Below, piece after piece: positions 1 through 12,675 of a stretch of 64,000 nucleotides of DNA. Under the pieces are notes generated by a model, which saw nothing but the letters and a program-made list of their open reading frames with translations, made no database searches and was not told the origin of the DNA. This DNA comes from Brachionus manjavacas (Eukaryota > Rotifera > Eurotatoria > Ploima > Brachionidae). Position numbers and translations under genes: made by a program. The first letter of the stretch is position 1. Every line of letters starts with the position of its first letter. The stretch lies in assembly GCA_019054805.1 (NCBI GenBank), contig JAHQIY010000042.1, forward strand, positions 186,001 through 250,000. Direction: 5' to 3'.

Positions 1-1439
1 TCACGCCAAGATTTAAGCCACTGATTCCAAGCCAGTTCTAACTCCTCGCTTAATTGCGCATAAAAGCATGCAGATAAGTCAGACACCTCTGTTGGGATCT
101 TAGAAAGTTCGCGGAAGAAGATAGTATAGTCAACGTGGCTTTTGATCATCAAAGCGAGCAGTTGGTTAAATAGGTCGCTGTTTAGCCCCTCTAAACCAAG
201 CTTAGATGCCCACATCTGACTCGCTTTCGCCTGCATAACTGAAGAAAAACCTTCAACAATCTGTTCCAACTTTTCTAACGCATCCGGTTCCGATTGCAAT
301 AAAGGCTTCAAGGCACCACAGAATGTCTCAAAATTCTTCTCGGCGGCCTGAGATTGGTTAAGAAAAGCAAAGTGACGACCACCACCAGTCCAAGGTTGGA
401 AAAATGGTTCAAAGTACTCGCAGAATCCGAAAGGCCCATAGTCTAAGGTAAATCCGCCCACAGAGCAGTTATCACTATTAAAATTACCCTGACAGTAACC
501 GACACGCAGCCAGTTGGAGATTAAAGATGCCAGCCTGTCTCTAAACTCAGTCGCTAGAAGCAATATTTTTTCAGCCAAAGGAAGGCTGGAGTCAATTTGC
601 AGCTTGTACTCTCGTTCGATGATATGCAATACCATCATTTCTAATTCAGCCATCGCGTTCGGATGCTCGTTCACACGTGCTCTGCGGCTAAATAGCTCTA
701 GTTGCCCTACCCGCAAAAATGAAGGCGCAACCCGAGTCGAGATAGCAACCGGATTAGCGATCATAATATCTGGATTCTCTGACCGCGAACCTTCACTGTA
801 CCAAGGGCGATCAACCGTTTCCGTTTGTGAAGCAAATAGGCTCAATGAACGTGATGTTGGGATCCCTAAAGCATTCATATACTCTTGTGCTAAAAACTCG
901 CGAACGCTTGAACGCAATACCGCTCTACCATCAGCTCCGCGGCAATACGGTGTTGGGCCGCCACCTTTGAGCTGCATTTCCCAACGCTTGCCGTTCAATA
1001 CCCCTTCGAAAACCGATACAGCGCGACCATCACCATAACCGTTCCCCGTTTTGAAAGGACACTGTTCGATATATTCATTGCCAAATATGGAAAGCGCATA
1101 ACCCGTCGCCCACCCTATCGTTCTCATCGGTGCAGGCACGTTAGTTACGTCTCCTGAGAACAGTTGTTTGAACGCTTCAGTTTTAGCTAAACGATCATCA
1201 AGACCTAGCTCACGAAACAACTTTTGGCTGTGAGCAATGTAAACAGGATCTGCAATTGGCGTGGGCATCACTGGTACATAATGCCCAGAGAACACTTGTC
1301 TCGGATAAAAGTCTAGGCCATCTTCCGTTGCATCAGGATCAGGAACAAGCGTATCCAACAACGAATAATCTGCGGCTTTCGCAAGGTCATTCAGTTCAAG
1401 AATGCGTGCAGAAGTTTCTGTACCTGCTTTACTACTCAT
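1..1439 (-). CDS. selO: SelO/YdiU-family protein adenylyltransferase (pseudokinase fold), 3' end outside window
   Basis: This reading frame runs open from an ATG at 1439 to the left edge (479 codons seen, no stop), so the C-terminus is missing. SelO proteins transfer AMP from ATP to Ser/Thr/Tyr of target proteins. The diagnostic block '[20 protein letters not shown]' followed by [21 protein letters not shown] is present, as are [15 protein letters not shown] and the metal-binding LDYGPFGF. The segment that usually reads HG-x-x-NTDN is CQGNFNSDN here, so the usual His is Gln and Thr is Ser, while the Asp and Asn are kept. A GGAG about 11 bases before the ATG supports the start. It lies 84 bp downstream of the pterin-synthase-like gene on the same strand. 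The 1476-1509 hairpin (GTTGATAC/GTATCAAC) lies between them. Confidence 0.9.
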   Translation of the reverse strand, partial: MSSKAGTETSARILELNDLAKAADYSLLDTLVPDPDATEDGLDFYPRQVFSGHYVPVMPTPIADPVYIAHSQKLFRELGLDDRLAKTEAFKQLFSGDVTNVPAPMRTIGWATGYALSIFGNEYIEQCPFKTGNGYGDGRAVSVFEGVLNGKRWEMQLKGGGPTPYCRGADGRAVLRSSVREFLAQEYMNALGIPTSRSLSLFASQTETVDRPWYSEGSRSENPDIMIANPVAISTRVAPSFLRVGQLELFSRRARVNEHPNAMAELEMMVLHIIEREYKLQIDSSLPLAEKILLLATEFRDRLASLISNWLRVGYCQGNFNSDNCSVGGFTLDYGPFGFCEYFEPFFQPWTGGGRHFAFLNQSQAAEKNFETFCGALKPLLQSEPDALEKLEQIVEGFSSVMQAKASQMWASKLGLEGLNSDLFNQLLALMIKSHVDYTIFFRELSKIPTEVSDLSACFYAQLSEELELAWNQWLKSWR

Positions 1440-1523
1440 TGCGCTACTACTCCATGTATTTTAAAGACCGGAAGTGTTGATACGTCCGTCACTAGCAAAA
1501 AGTATCAACGCTAGTTCAAGATT

Positions 1524-2402
1524 TTATCGAAAAGCCATCGCCCCTTTACCTACACCTTCATAAGCGATGACTTGTAATGATTGATCTTCTGCAACCGTTG
1601 GTTTTACTTCATCAGCAATGTAACCCGCTAATAGCTCAACAGTCGTATCAGTTGGCAAAATTTCAGTTTCACTTTTGGCGATGGCAAGCTCAAAATCACC
1701 CTGCGGCGCTGTGTATCGGAAACCATAATGGCTTTCGTCGGAAATTGCTTTAGCACTTTCGCCTAGATTCAGCGTTGAAACAGAAACCTGGTCTTCCTTT
1801 GAACCTAAATAGATATCTTCCCAGCGTTTGGCAAAAGCCACTTCTTTGTCGTTATCTCGCTCCCCATCGACAATAATTTCGATTGGTGAACGGTGACCGT
1901 GTGCGATTCGTTGGCAGTTACCATCGTGCTTTTTCAAACCATGCGTGTAATGGTAGAAGGCACCTGCAATATTCTCATGACGCAAGGTAATTTCCAGCCC
2001 TGTCACATTGCTAGGCAGGTTGTTTCGCAGAATCTGGTATACGTGTTTAGTAATGCTCTCGATGGTGACGGCTTCAGCATCAATCAAGCAATACGCTTCA
2101 TTTGGGCAGTTTAGGTGGATACTCCCCTCACCACGCAGAACGTCAAGTGTGGAGTAACCCGTTTTACTTGGTTTGAAAACGATAGCCGCGTTTTGCACTG
2201 GGATAAGCAAACGATGATCGACAAACTCATCAACGAGTTGTTTGATTTGCTTCTTCACCCTACCGAAATCCAACACCATGCTCATTTCATTAAGCTCACC
2301 AGACATGATGACATCGACTATCCAGCTGTCTCCGACGACTCCTCTCTGTTCACAGATGTATGAAGAATCGATAACGGTGAGATCTCTTACAAATAGGTTC
2401 AA
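1524..2402 (-). CDS. two-domain 6-pyruvoyl-tetrahydropterin synthase / QueD-like protein, TTG start
   Basis: The product is 292 residues, about twice a normal QueD/PTPS chain (roughly 120-140). The first half carries the DFGRVKKQ...FVDHRLLIP motif of the T-fold PTPS family, but GDSWIVDV stands where the zinc-binding HGHNYxV motif is expected. The second half supplies a family-like HGHRSPIEI segment preceded by a Cys and His (HDGNCQRIAHGH). The start is a TTG at 2402, preceded by AAGGAG with 6 bases of spacing. The next ATG would remove the first beta strand, so I keep the TTG. Known family members act in queuosine or pterin synthesis from 7,8-dihydroneopterin triphosphate. Which substrate this tandem version uses cannot be read from the sequence. 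It is likely co-transcribed with selO. Confidence 0.82.
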   Translation of the reverse strand: MNLFVRDLTVIDSSYICEQRGVVGDSWIVDVIMSGELNEMSMVLDFGRVKKQIKQLVDEFVDHRLLIPVQNAAIVFKPSKTGYSTLDVLRGEGSIHLNCPNEAYCLIDAEAVTIESITKHVYQILRNNLPSNVTGLEITLRHENIAGAFYHYTHGLKKHDGNCQRIAHGHRSPIEIIVDGERDNDKEVAFAKRWEDIYLGSKEDQVSVSTLNLGESAKAISDESHYGFRYTAPQGDFELAIAKSETEILPTDTTVELLAGYIADEVKPTVAEDQSLQVIAYEGVGKGAMAFR

Positions 2403-2666
2403 GTTGAACTCCTTACTGCTTTAATGAGATACGGGAGGCTGATTATCATGTCAGCAGGCACTTCGTCTCATTGTTTAGGGTGAATAAAATGGAGTGGCAG
2501 AATGTATCAACGACTATATAAAGTCCACCTTTTTCATTGCTACCTATTAAGAAAAGAACAAAGTCTATACAGTTGCCACTTTAACTAGCCCAAGATACGG
2601 CAAATAGCCATAAATTGGGCATGGAGAACGGCGTATGAATGCAAGCAACGAAACTGAGTTTAGGCC

Positions 2667-5776
<3,110 letters not shown>

Positions 5777-5784
<8 letters not shown>

Positions 5785-6175
5785 GGTGTTTCCAAAATTC
5801 TTCTAATCCCTGCTGCACGGTTTGGACATCGTGCTGGGTTCCCGAAAGTTCGAAGCGATAAAGCACTGGGACATGGCATTTATTCGCAATTATTTTTCCA
5901 GCCTGAGCAAACAACTCGCCAAAATTTCGATTACCAGAAGCAATGACACCCTTGAGGTGAGCACGGTTTTCAACTTGATTGAGTACTTTGATCACCGATT
6001 TTGGTACGGCACCACGCCCTTCCCCGTCAGCATATGTCGGGCATATCAAAACAAAAGGCTGACCGATAAGCAGAGTGGGCTCGTCTTCGCTGATAGGAAG
6101 TCGAATCGATTCAACGTCTAACCTCTCAACAAATCGCTGGGTATTACCCGAAGCGCTGGAATAATAAACAATCAT
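5777..6175 (-). CDS. nrdI: flavodoxin-like NrdI, activator of the class Ib RNR metallocofactor
   Basis: NrdI is an FMN protein that delivers oxidant to the dimanganese centre of NrdF. The N-terminal phosphate-binding loop reads [12 protein letters not shown], followed by [14 protein letters not shown] and ASGNRNFGE, all standard NrdI blocks. I start at the ATG at 6175 (MIVYYSS, 132 residues). It shares one base with the nrdH stop (TAATG), so the 14 extra upstream residues are not needed. It overlaps nrdE by 8 bp at the 3' end. Confidence 0.95.
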
Positions 6176-6396
6176 TACGCGATCTGGCTGATCATATCTG
6201 GGCGAAAACCAGACCAATGACGCTCACCTGCCACGACGACGGGCGCCTGCCTATAGCCCATTGATTGCACCGACTCCATCGCCGAGTCATCTAATGTTAG
6301 GTCTACAACTCTATGAGCAATACCCTTCGCTTGTAGCGCTCGAACCGTAGCGGTGCACTGAACACACTGGGGCTTAGAGTATACGATGATATCCAT
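6175..6396 (-). CDS. nrdH: glutaredoxin-like NrdH redoxin
   Basis: NrdH is the electron donor to NrdE. It is 73 residues with the redox motif CVQC near residues 11-14 and the C-terminal WSGFRPDMI segment typical of NrdH, which separates it from ordinary glutaredoxins. It is the first gene of nrdHIEF. An AAGG lies about 9 bases before the ATG. The upstream spacer holds a Fur-box-like sequence 26-44 bp from the start codon, so iron-dependent repression is likely (inference; Fur control of nrdHIEF is known in enterobacteria). Confidence 0.95.
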   Translation of the reverse strand: MDIIVYSKPQCVQCTATVRALQAKGIAHRVVDLTLDDSAMESVQSMGYRQAPVVVAGERHWSGFRPDMISQIA

Positions 6397-6421
6397 ATTT
6401 GATTACCTTTTGTTAATTTTT

Positions 6422-6440
6422 TGTAATGATAACCATTATC
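6422..6440. promoter_or_regulatory. Fur-box-like site upstream of nrdH
   Basis: The 19 bases match the classical GATAATGATAATCATTATC consensus at 16 of 19 positions (TGTAATGATAACCATTATC). The site is just upstream of the nrdH start, where bound Fur would block transcription. The match is counted from the sequence; Fur binding is inferred. Confidence 0.75.
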
Positions 6441-6461
6441 AATTACATCCATATATAGTAT

Positions 6462-6501
6462 TGCCAGATCTTACTTTGTCAATATGTAGTGCAGTCTGGC
6501 A
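6462..6501. repeat. inverted repeat between the two Fur-like boxes
   Basis: TGCCAGA at 6462-6468 and TCTGGCA at 6495-6501 form 7-bp arms 26 bp apart in the nrdH/sufA spacer. It lies midway between the two divergent starts and could be an operator for a second regulator or a chance hairpin. I found no clear NrdR box or IscR type-2 match here. Confidence 0.3.
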
Positions 6502-6529
6502 TTTTCCACACTAAATTCATGGTTGATAA

Positions 6530-6548
6530 TGAAATGATAATCAATATC
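6530..6548. promoter_or_regulatory. Fur-box-like site upstream of sufA
   Basis: The sequence TGAAATGATAATCAATATC matches the 19-bp Fur consensus at 15 of 19 positions, and further GATAAT-type hexamers on its left (from 6525) suggest overlapping sites. It ends 35 bp before the sufA ATG, so it is placed to control the suf operon. Fur repression of suf is established in E. coli; here it is inferred. Confidence 0.72.
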
Positions 6549-6583
6549 ATTCTCGTAAATTTAAGAACAAAAGGAACTTCGTA

Positions 6584-6952
6584 ATGAGTATTCCAAGTTC
6601 AGATTCCACTCAAATATCTATTCATGACATGGAGTGGCAAGGTGTCACGCTGACCGATAACGCAGCCAAAAGAGTTGCGCTTTTGACGCAAGATGGGCAT
6701 CACTTTTACCTCAGTGTTAGACCGTCTGGATGCACTGGTTTTGCCTATGAAGTGAAGCTGGTAGAAGAGATTTCTAGTGAAGATTTGCGATTTGAGTCAC
6801 ACGGCACGCCTTTTTATGTCTCTCTCTCCGCGATGCCAATGTTAGACGGCACAGAACTCGATTTCGTCCGTCAGGGCTTAAACAGCACTTTTGTTTACAA
6901 CAACCCCAACGTAAAGAACCTTTGCGGATGCGGTGAAAGTTTTGGAGTTTAA
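6584..6952 (+). CDS. sufA: A-type Fe-S carrier, SufA-like
   Basis: A-type carriers hold and hand over Fe-S clusters or iron. The 122-residue chain has the three conserved cysteines in the usual places: [10 protein letters not shown] and the C-terminal [15 protein letters not shown] lies 7 bases before the ATG. It is the first gene of sufABCDSE, which in other bacteria builds Fe-S clusters under iron starvation or oxidative stress. Position inside suf rather than isc favours SufA over IscA or ErpA. Confidence 0.93.
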   Translation: MSIPSSDSTQISIHDMEWQGVTLTDNAAKRVALLTQDGHHFYLSVRPSGCTGFAYEVKLVEEISSEDLRFESHGTPFYVSLSAMPMLDGTELDFVRQGLNSTFVYNNPNVKNLCGCGESFGV

Positions 6953-6954
6953 TC

Positions 6955-8418
6955 ATGTGTGCAGTTGAGACACAGCCAGAAGTAGAAGAACTCTTCCAAA
7001 CCAGTCACTATAAGGAAGGTTTCTATACGCAGCTTTCCTCCGACACGCTATCAAAGGGGATAAACGAACAAGTTGTTAAAGCTATTTCAGCCAAACGCAA
7101 TGAGCCTAATTGGATGCTTCAGTTTAGGCTAGATGCCTTTAGGAAATGGCAACAAATGGAGGAGCCGCACTGGCTCAAAGCGGACTACCCTAATCTCGAT
7201 TATCAAGACTACAGCTATTACTCAGCACCAAGCTGCGCCAGTTGTGATTCTGACTGTGATGATGACGGATCAAATGAATACCTGACCAAAGAAGTTGAAA
7301 CCGCATTCGAGCAGTTAGGTGTTCCAGTTCGTGAAGGGGCTGAAGTTGCAGTTGATGCCATTTTTGACTCTGTTTCAGTCACGACCACCTATAAGAACGA
7401 GCTAAAAAAGCTCGGCATTATCTTCTGTTCATTCAGTGAAGCAATTCAAGAACACCCTGAACTGGTTCAGCAGTATTTGGGCACAGTCGTACCACCAGAA
7501 GATAACTTTTTTGCCGCGTTAAACGCAGCCGTCGCCTCTGATGGTACCTTTGTTTACATTCCGAAAGGAGTACGTTGTCCGAGAGAGCTATCGACTTACT
7601 TTCGAATCAACCAAGCCAAAACAGGCCAGTTCGAGCGTACCATTTTAATTGCCGATGAAGATGCCTATGTCAGCTACATTGAAGGCTGCTCTGCCCCTAT
7701 GCGCGACACCTATCAGCTACACGCCGCAGTAGTAGAAGTAATTATCCATGCCCGCGCAGAAGTGAAATACTCAACAGTACAAAACTGGTTCTCTGGCGAA
7801 GAAGATAGCCAAGGTGGCATCTTAAACTTTGTCACTAAGCGAGCAGTTTGTGAAGGTCGAAACAGCAAAATGTCATGGACTCAGTCCGAGACAGGTTCCG
7901 CTATCACTTGGAAGTATCCAAGCGTCATTCTTAAGGGTGACTACTCCGTTGGTGAGTTCTTCTCAGTTGCTTTAACCAACGGGAGCCAACAAGCCGATAC
8001 TGGTACCAAGATGATACATATTGGTAAGCACACCCGTTCAACTATCATATCCAAGGGGATCTCTGCGGGTAAGAGCGAAAACAGTTACCGAGGCTTGGTA
8101 AAAATCTTACCCACAGCAGAAGGCGCAAGAAACTTCACACAATGTGATTCCATGTTGATTGGTACAGATTGTGGTGCTCACACCTTCCCTTACATCGAAG
8201 TAAAAAATCCTTCAGCACAAGTTGAACACGAAGCCACGACATCAAGAATTGGTGAAGATCAGCTCTTTTACTGTGTGCAACGCGGCATCAGCGAAGATGA
8301 CGCTATTTCAATGATCGTAAACGGATTTTGTAAAGACGTATTTTCAGAACTACCCCTTGAGTTTGCTGTTGAAGCACAGAAACTGCTTTCAATCAGCCTC
8401 GAACATAGCGTGGGATAA
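6955..8418 (+). CDS. sufB: Fe-S cluster assembly scaffold SufB
   Basis: SufB is the scaffold subunit of the SufBC2D complex on which clusters are built from SufSE sulfur. The 487-residue length and the beta-helix core are typical. Recognisable stretches are the N-terminal [12 protein letters not shown] cysteine cluster, [29 protein letters not shown] and the C-terminal [17 protein letters not shown]. The ATG is 2 bp after the sufA stop, so translation is probably coupled. Confidence 0.97.
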   Translation: MCAVETQPEVEELFQTSHYKEGFYTQLSSDTLSKGINEQVVKAISAKRNEPNWMLQFRLDAFRKWQQMEEPHWLKADYPNLDYQDYSYYSAPSCASCDSDCDDDGSNEYLTKEVETAFEQLGVPVREGAEVAVDAIFDSVSVTTTYKNELKKLGIIFCSFSEAIQEHPELVQQYLGTVVPPEDNFFAALNAAVASDGTFVYIPKGVRCPRELSTYFRINQAKTGQFERTILIADEDAYVSYIEGCSAPMRDTYQLHAAVVEVIIHARAEVKYSTVQNWFSGEEDSQGGILNFVTKRAVCEGRNSKMSWTQSETGSAITWKYPSVILKGDYSVGEFFSVALTNGSQQADTGTKMIHIGKHTRSTIISKGISAGKSENSYRGLVKILPTAEGARNFTQCDSMLIGTDCGAHTFPYIEVKNPSAQVEHEATTSRIGEDQLFYCVQRGISEDDAISMIVNGFCKDVFSELPLEFAVEAQKLLSISLEHSVG

Positions 8419-8422
8419 TCCA

Positions 8423-9169
8423 ATGTTAGAAATTAAAGATTTGCACGTCAGTGTAGAAGACAACCCTATTCTAAAAGGTATTAGCCTGTCGGTAAAACCA
8501 GGCGAAGTACATGCCATTATGGGGCCAAACGGCTCGGGTAAAAGTACCCTATCTTCTACGCTCGCAGGTAAAGATGATTACCAAGTTGACTCCGGAGAAA
8601 TTGTGTTTAAAGACAAGGATTTGACTGAACTCGATCCGGAAGAACGTGCTGGCGAAGGGGTATTCCTCGCATTTCAATACCCAGTAGAAATACCTGGTGT
8701 AAGTAACAAGCTATTTCTTAATACTGCCTTAAATGAAATTCGTGATTATCGAGGCCAAGCCCCTCTAGATCGTTTTGATTTTGAAGATTTGTTAGAGGAA
8801 GAAGCACAACTACTAAAAATGCCAACCGATCTCCTACAACGCTCGGTCAATGAAGGCTTCTCAGGAGGAGAGAAAAAGCGTAATGACATTTTGCAAATGG
8901 CTGTGCTCTCTCCCGACCTGTGCATTCTGGATGAAACTGATTCTGGCCTAGACATTGACGCTCTAAAGGCAGTCTCATCAGGGGTAAATGCCCTACAAGA
9001 TGGCAAACGTGCTTTTATTCTAGTGACTCATTATCAGCGCATTCTTAACTATATTAAGCCCGACTATGTGCACGTTCTTTATAACGGCAAGATTGTCAAA
9101 TCTGGCGATCATACTTTGGCACACGAACTAGAGGAGAAAGGCTATGGGTGGATTACTGGTGAAGAGTAA
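8423..9169 (+). CDS. sufC: Suf complex ATPase SufC
   Basis: SufC is the ABC-type ATPase that drives SufBD. Walker A is GPNGSGKST, the signature is SGGEKKRND and Walker B is CILDETDSGLD. I take the ATG at 8423 (MLEIKDLHV, 248 residues). The upstream in-frame start at 8357 lies inside sufB and only adds a non-conserved 22-residue tail. Confidence 0.97.
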   Translation: MLEIKDLHVSVEDNPILKGISLSVKPGEVHAIMGPNGSGKSTLSSTLAGKDDYQVDSGEIVFKDKDLTELDPEERAGEGVFLAFQYPVEIPGVSNKLFLNTALNEIRDYRGQAPLDRFDFEDLLEEEAQLLKMPTDLLQRSVNEGFSGGEKKRNDILQMAVLSPDLCILDETDSGLDIDALKAVSSGVNALQDGKRAFILVTHYQRILNYIKPDYVHVLYNGKIVKSGDHTLAHELEEKGYGWITGEE

Positions 9170-10415
9170 CCAGTGCGGTTTTGATTCTTTGGCGCATCTA
9201 GTACAACCTCAAGAGTGGCAAAAAAAGCAGTTTGGTAAGGCCGTTGATTTAGGAATTCCTACTTCAAAAGACGAGGCGTGGAAATATACTTCTCTCAATG
9301 ATTTTAATGCCTTGCCACTCCAATTAGCGATGCTTCAATCGGCCGAGAATATCTCTTATGAAGGATTGAGCTTAGGAATAGACGCCTACCGACTCGTCTT
9401 CTTCGACGGACATTTCTCTGCAAGGTGCTCTGATTGGATACCTAAAGTTCGCGTCACTCCTCTCAACGTTCTGACTTCAGTGGAAACGTATGAGCTATCG
9501 CGGTCAGTTCGCCCAGACGCATTCACTCATCTCAACGATGCTACCGCAACGGGCGGAGTCTTGATTGAAGTTGAGCCCAATACGCAGGTCAATAAACCAA
9601 TCTACCTACTGCATATTAGCTCTGGTCAGAATGGTGAAGTGTGCAGTTATCGTCATCACATAGAGATGGGACCACTTTCAGAGCTTGAGGTTATTGAGCA
9701 TCACATATCACTCGCTCAAGGAGGTGGAGTATCGCTGTCACGTTTAACCAGCTACGTTGGAGAAGGTGCTTGTTATCATCACACCAAGCTAATCGAAGAG
9801 TCACCGCAACAGCATCATTTTGGACACAACGACATTCGCCTTCAACGGGATGCAAAAGCTAGCTCAACCTCGCTATTGCTTTCAGGTCTATTGCTAAGAA
9901 ATCAAACCAGCAGTGAACTTTGCGGAGACAATGGTGAAATTGCTATGAACAGTATCTCACTGCCTACCGATAAGCAAACCTTTGATACAAGGACTTACCT
10001 CAAGCACAACGCCCCTCACTGTCAAAGTGAACAAATGCACAAGATTATTGGTCGTGACCAATCCAACGCTGTATTTGACGGGATGATTTACGTCGATCCA
10101 ACTGCATTGAAAACCGATGGTCAAATGGACACACATAGTTTACTGCTCAGCGACAAAGCACAAGTCAACTGCAAACCTCAACTTGAAATTTATGCTGACG
10201 ATGTGAAATGTAGCCATGGTGCAACGACTGGTCAGTTAGACCCTAACCAAATCGCCTATATGAGAGCGAGAGGCATCAATCGCTTTAACGCCGAGCAAAT
10301 GTTGATGTCCGCGTTCGTATGCGAAGTGGCAGAAAAAATTCTCCATCCTAGCTTGCGAGATTACGTTATCTCTCAGCTAAATAGCTCACTACATGGAGAA
10401 ATCAGTCATGGCTGA
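9144..10415 (+). CDS. sufD: Fe-S cluster assembly protein SufD
   Basis: SufD is the SufB paralogue in the SufBC2D complex and helps iron entry. The 423-residue chain has the family C-terminal half: MIYVDPTALKTDGQM, LLLSDKAQVNCKPQLEI, DDVKCSHGATTGQLD and YMRARGI. The start overlaps sufC by 26 bp and the stop overlaps sufS by 8 bp, so the three are tightly coupled. Confidence 0.96.
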   Translation: MGGLLVKSNQCGFDSLAHLVQPQEWQKKQFGKAVDLGIPTSKDEAWKYTSLNDFNALPLQLAMLQSAENISYEGLSLGIDAYRLVFFDGHFSARCSDWIPKVRVTPLNVLTSVETYELSRSVRPDAFTHLNDATATGGVLIEVEPNTQVNKPIYLLHISSGQNGEVCSYRHHIEMGPLSELEVIEHHISLAQGGGVSLSRLTSYVGEGACYHHTKLIEESPQQHHFGHNDIRLQRDAKASSTSLLLSGLLLRNQTSSELCGDNGEIAMNSISLPTDKQTFDTRTYLKHNAPHCQSEQMHKIIGRDQSNAVFDGMIYVDPTALKTDGQMDTHSLLLSDKAQVNCKPQLEIYADDVKCSHGATTGQLDPNQIAYMRARGINRFNAEQMLMSAFVCEVAEKILHPSLRDYVISQLNSSLHGEISHG

Positions 10416-11640
10416 TTTGCGTTCTCTTGAAAGTCCATGGGCAGGTGACTTTCCTGCTCTAACAACTGAAGTCTATGGAAAACCGCTCGTCTACTTAGAT
10501 ACCGCAGCTACAGCACAAACACCAAACTCTGTTATCGAGCGTATGACTCAATTCTATCAACGCGATTATGCCAGTGTGCACCGCGGAGCCCACTATTTAA
10601 GTGCCAAGGCAACGGAAGATATGGAGTTGGTACGCAAGCAAGTCGCAGATTTTGTGCATGCAAAAGAAGCGAGCAATATTGTTTTCACTAAAGGGACGAC
10701 CGAAGCGATCAACTTGGTGGCCAACAGTTACCTGAGACCTAAAGTAAAAGCCGAAGACGAAATCATCGTCACAGAGATGGAGCATCATGCCAACTTGGTG
10801 CCATGGCAGCTTCTTTCTGACATCTGCGGGGTTAAAATTCGAGTCTGGGCAATGAACAGCCAAGGTCAGCTTGATCTATCTGGGCTAAAAACCCTTTTGA
10901 ATCGCAAAACTCGCTTAGTCGCGATTAGCCATGTATCAAATGTCTTAGGCCAGATTAACCCGATTGACGAGGTGGTCAAACTGGCACACAAAGCGAACGT
11001 GCCTGTCCTGGTTGATGGCGCTCAAGCTGTTATGCACCAACAAGTCAATGTCACTACCCTTGATTGTGATTTTTATGCTTTCTCTGCTCACAAACTTTAC
11101 GGCCCTACTGGAACTGGTGTCCTATACGCAAAATCAAAACACCTTGATAGCATGGTTCCTTGGGAAGGCGGTGGTGCAATGATCGATCAAGTAACCTTGC
11201 CCCTTGGGACATCTTATGGTCAAGCTCCATGGAAGTTTGAGGCAGGAACGCCCAATATCGCAGGTATATTAGGCTTAGGCGCTGCCATTGAATACGTAGA
11301 AAATATTGGCTTAGATAACATTGCGGTCTATGAAGCGCAACTGATGCAATACATGGAACATTCATTATCACAAGTACCCGGTATCGAGATCTACGGCGAC
11401 CCGAACAATCGCACCGGGTTGCTTTCTTTTAACCTCAATGGGCATCACTCATTTGACGTTGGCACCTTTTTAGATAGATACGGTATCGCCATTCGCACCG
11501 GACACCATTGCGCAATGCCATTAATCAAGCGACTTGGGCAAACTTCTGTATGTCGTGCATCGATCGGCATGTACAGTCAACCCAATGATATCGACCAACT
11601 CTGCCAAGCACTACAACGCATCAGCCAACTGTTAAGGTAA
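10408..11640 (+). CDS. sufS: group II cysteine desulfurase SufS
   Basis: SufS removes sulfur from L-cysteine as a persulfide and passes it to SufE. The PLP lysine is in AFSAHKLYGPTGTG and the catalytic cysteine in RTGHHCAMP, with the class-II spacing. I start at the ATG at 10408 (MADLRSLE, 410 residues), which overlaps the sufD stop by 8 bp. The in-frame start five codons upstream is less likely. The length is normal for SufS/CsdA. Confidence 0.97.
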   Translation: MADLRSLESPWAGDFPALTTEVYGKPLVYLDTAATAQTPNSVIERMTQFYQRDYASVHRGAHYLSAKATEDMELVRKQVADFVHAKEASNIVFTKGTTEAINLVANSYLRPKVKAEDEIIVTEMEHHANLVPWQLLSDICGVKIRVWAMNSQGQLDLSGLKTLLNRKTRLVAISHVSNVLGQINPIDEVVKLAHKANVPVLVDGAQAVMHQQVNVTTLDCDFYAFSAHKLYGPTGTGVLYAKSKHLDSMVPWEGGGAMIDQVTLPLGTSYGQAPWKFEAGTPNIAGILGLGAAIEYVENIGLDNIAVYEAQLMQYMEHSLSQVPGIEIYGDPNNRTGLLSFNLNGHHSFDVGTFLDRYGIAIRTGHHCAMPLIKRLGQTSVCRASIGMYSQPNDIDQLCQALQRISQLLR

Positions 11641-11645
11641 TAAAT

Positions 11646-12071
11646 ATGATGACACCTGAAAAAGTGATCCGAAACTTTAACCGCTGCGTAGATTGGGAAG
11701 AGCGGTATTTATACCTCATAGAGCTTGGTGAACGATTAGAGGATTATCCTACTGAAAAGCTAGATGATGACCATTTGGTCGCAGGGTGCCAAAGCCAGGT
11801 TTGGGTGTGTAGCAAGTTAGATGAACACGGAAAAATTGCTCTTAAGGCGACCAGTGATTCTTCTATCGTTAAAGGTGTCCTGTCACTGGTCTTGGTGGCT
11901 TATAACAACCAAAGCGCTGAGGATGTTCTTTCTTTTGATATTCACACCTGGTTCGAAGAACTTGATCTTAAATCGCACCTGACGCCTGGGCGGACTCAGG
12001 GTTTAGAGGCAATCGTAAAATCCGTTCGTAATCTGGCCTACTCATACCAACAAGGCATGGCAACTCTCTGA
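11646..12071 (+). CDS. sufE: sulfur acceptor SufE
   Basis: SufE accepts the persulfide from SufS and stimulates it. The 141-residue chain contains the active-site loop VAGCQSQVW with its cysteine. The start is 5 bp after the sufS stop; a second Met follows directly, so the start is uncertain by one codon. It closes the sufABCDSE operon. No strong terminator hairpin is evident in the 130 bp before azurin. Confidence 0.95.
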   Translation: MMTPEKVIRNFNRCVDWEERYLYLIELGERLEDYPTEKLDDDHLVAGCQSQVWVCSKLDEHGKIALKATSDSSIVKGVLSLVLVAYNNQSAEDVLSFDIHTWFEELDLKSHLTPGRTQGLEAIVKSVRNLAYSYQQGMATL

Positions 12072-12200
12072 AGTTAGTCTGAATCTGCAGACATTTATTC
12101 AAAGGAACGCACACTTTTTCAATTAACAATCGATGATAATAAGATGTATTTGAGAAAAGGTCGGATGTAAACAAAACATAATATAATGGAGAATCTAAAT

Positions 12201-12650
12201 ATGTCTTTTCGTATCCTTACCGCAGCCCTAGCCCTTGCGAGTTTGAGTTTTGGTGCACAAGCTAGCGAATGTGAAGTATCTGTTGATGCTAACGATATGA
12301 TGCAGTTTTCAGCTAGCACACTAAGTGTTCCTGCGACATGTAAAGAGGTTAAGCTGACACTTAACCATACGGGTAAGTTACCCGCTCAATCAATGGGACA
12401 CAACGTTGTAATTACCGACACTGCCGCACTTCAAGCAGTTGGTACGGAAGGTATGTCTGCTGGAGCAAGCAACGACTATGTTAAGCCAAACGACGAGCGT
12501 GTTTATGCACACACAAAGGTCATCGGTGGTGGCGAGTCAACAACCATTACCTTTAGCACAGAAAGAATGAAAGCTGGTGGAGACTACTCATTCTTCTGTT
12601 CTTTCCCAGGCCACTGGGCAATCATGAAGGGTAAATTCGAATTTAAGTAA
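12201..12650 (+). CDS. azu: azurin, periplasmic type I copper protein
   Basis: Azurin is a periplasmic electron carrier for c-type cytochrome systems and copper nitrite or peroxide reductases. A signal peptide of about 20 residues ends in AQA-SECEV. Copper ligands are visible: His in SMGHNVVI, Cys and His in FFCSFPGHWAIMKG, with the Met nearby. The disulfide cysteines ECEV and ATCKE are present. I choose the ATG at 12201 (149 residues) because GGAG lies about 9 bases before it; the ATG at 12186 overlaps that ribosome site. A strong terminator follows, so it is probably monocistronic. Confidence 0.94.
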   Translation: MSFRILTAALALASLSFGAQASECEVSVDANDMMQFSASTLSVPATCKEVKLTLNHTGKLPAQSMGHNVVITDTAALQAVGTEGMSAGASNDYVKPNDERVYAHTKVIGGGESTTITFSTERMKAGGDYSFFCSFPGHWAIMKGKFEFK

Positions 12651-12675
12651 ATATCTACTCAAGCTTTGTTAGAAC

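Noticed and set aside
514-1038. Open frame on the plus strand across selO
   Set aside because: It is antisense to a well-conserved SelO frame; the product shows no family resemblance.
2560-2630. preQ1/queuosine-type riboswitch upstream of the pterin-synthase-like gene
   Set aside because: There are short complementary segments (GCCCAA/TTGGGC), but no preQ1 aptamer features, and distance to the gene start is large.
6421-6583. NrdR box in the nrdH/sufA spacer
   Set aside because: No ACA-rich NrdR-type palindrome could be found by eye.
8746-9006. Minus-strand frame inside sufC
   Set aside because: Antisense to a strongly conserved ABC ATPase.
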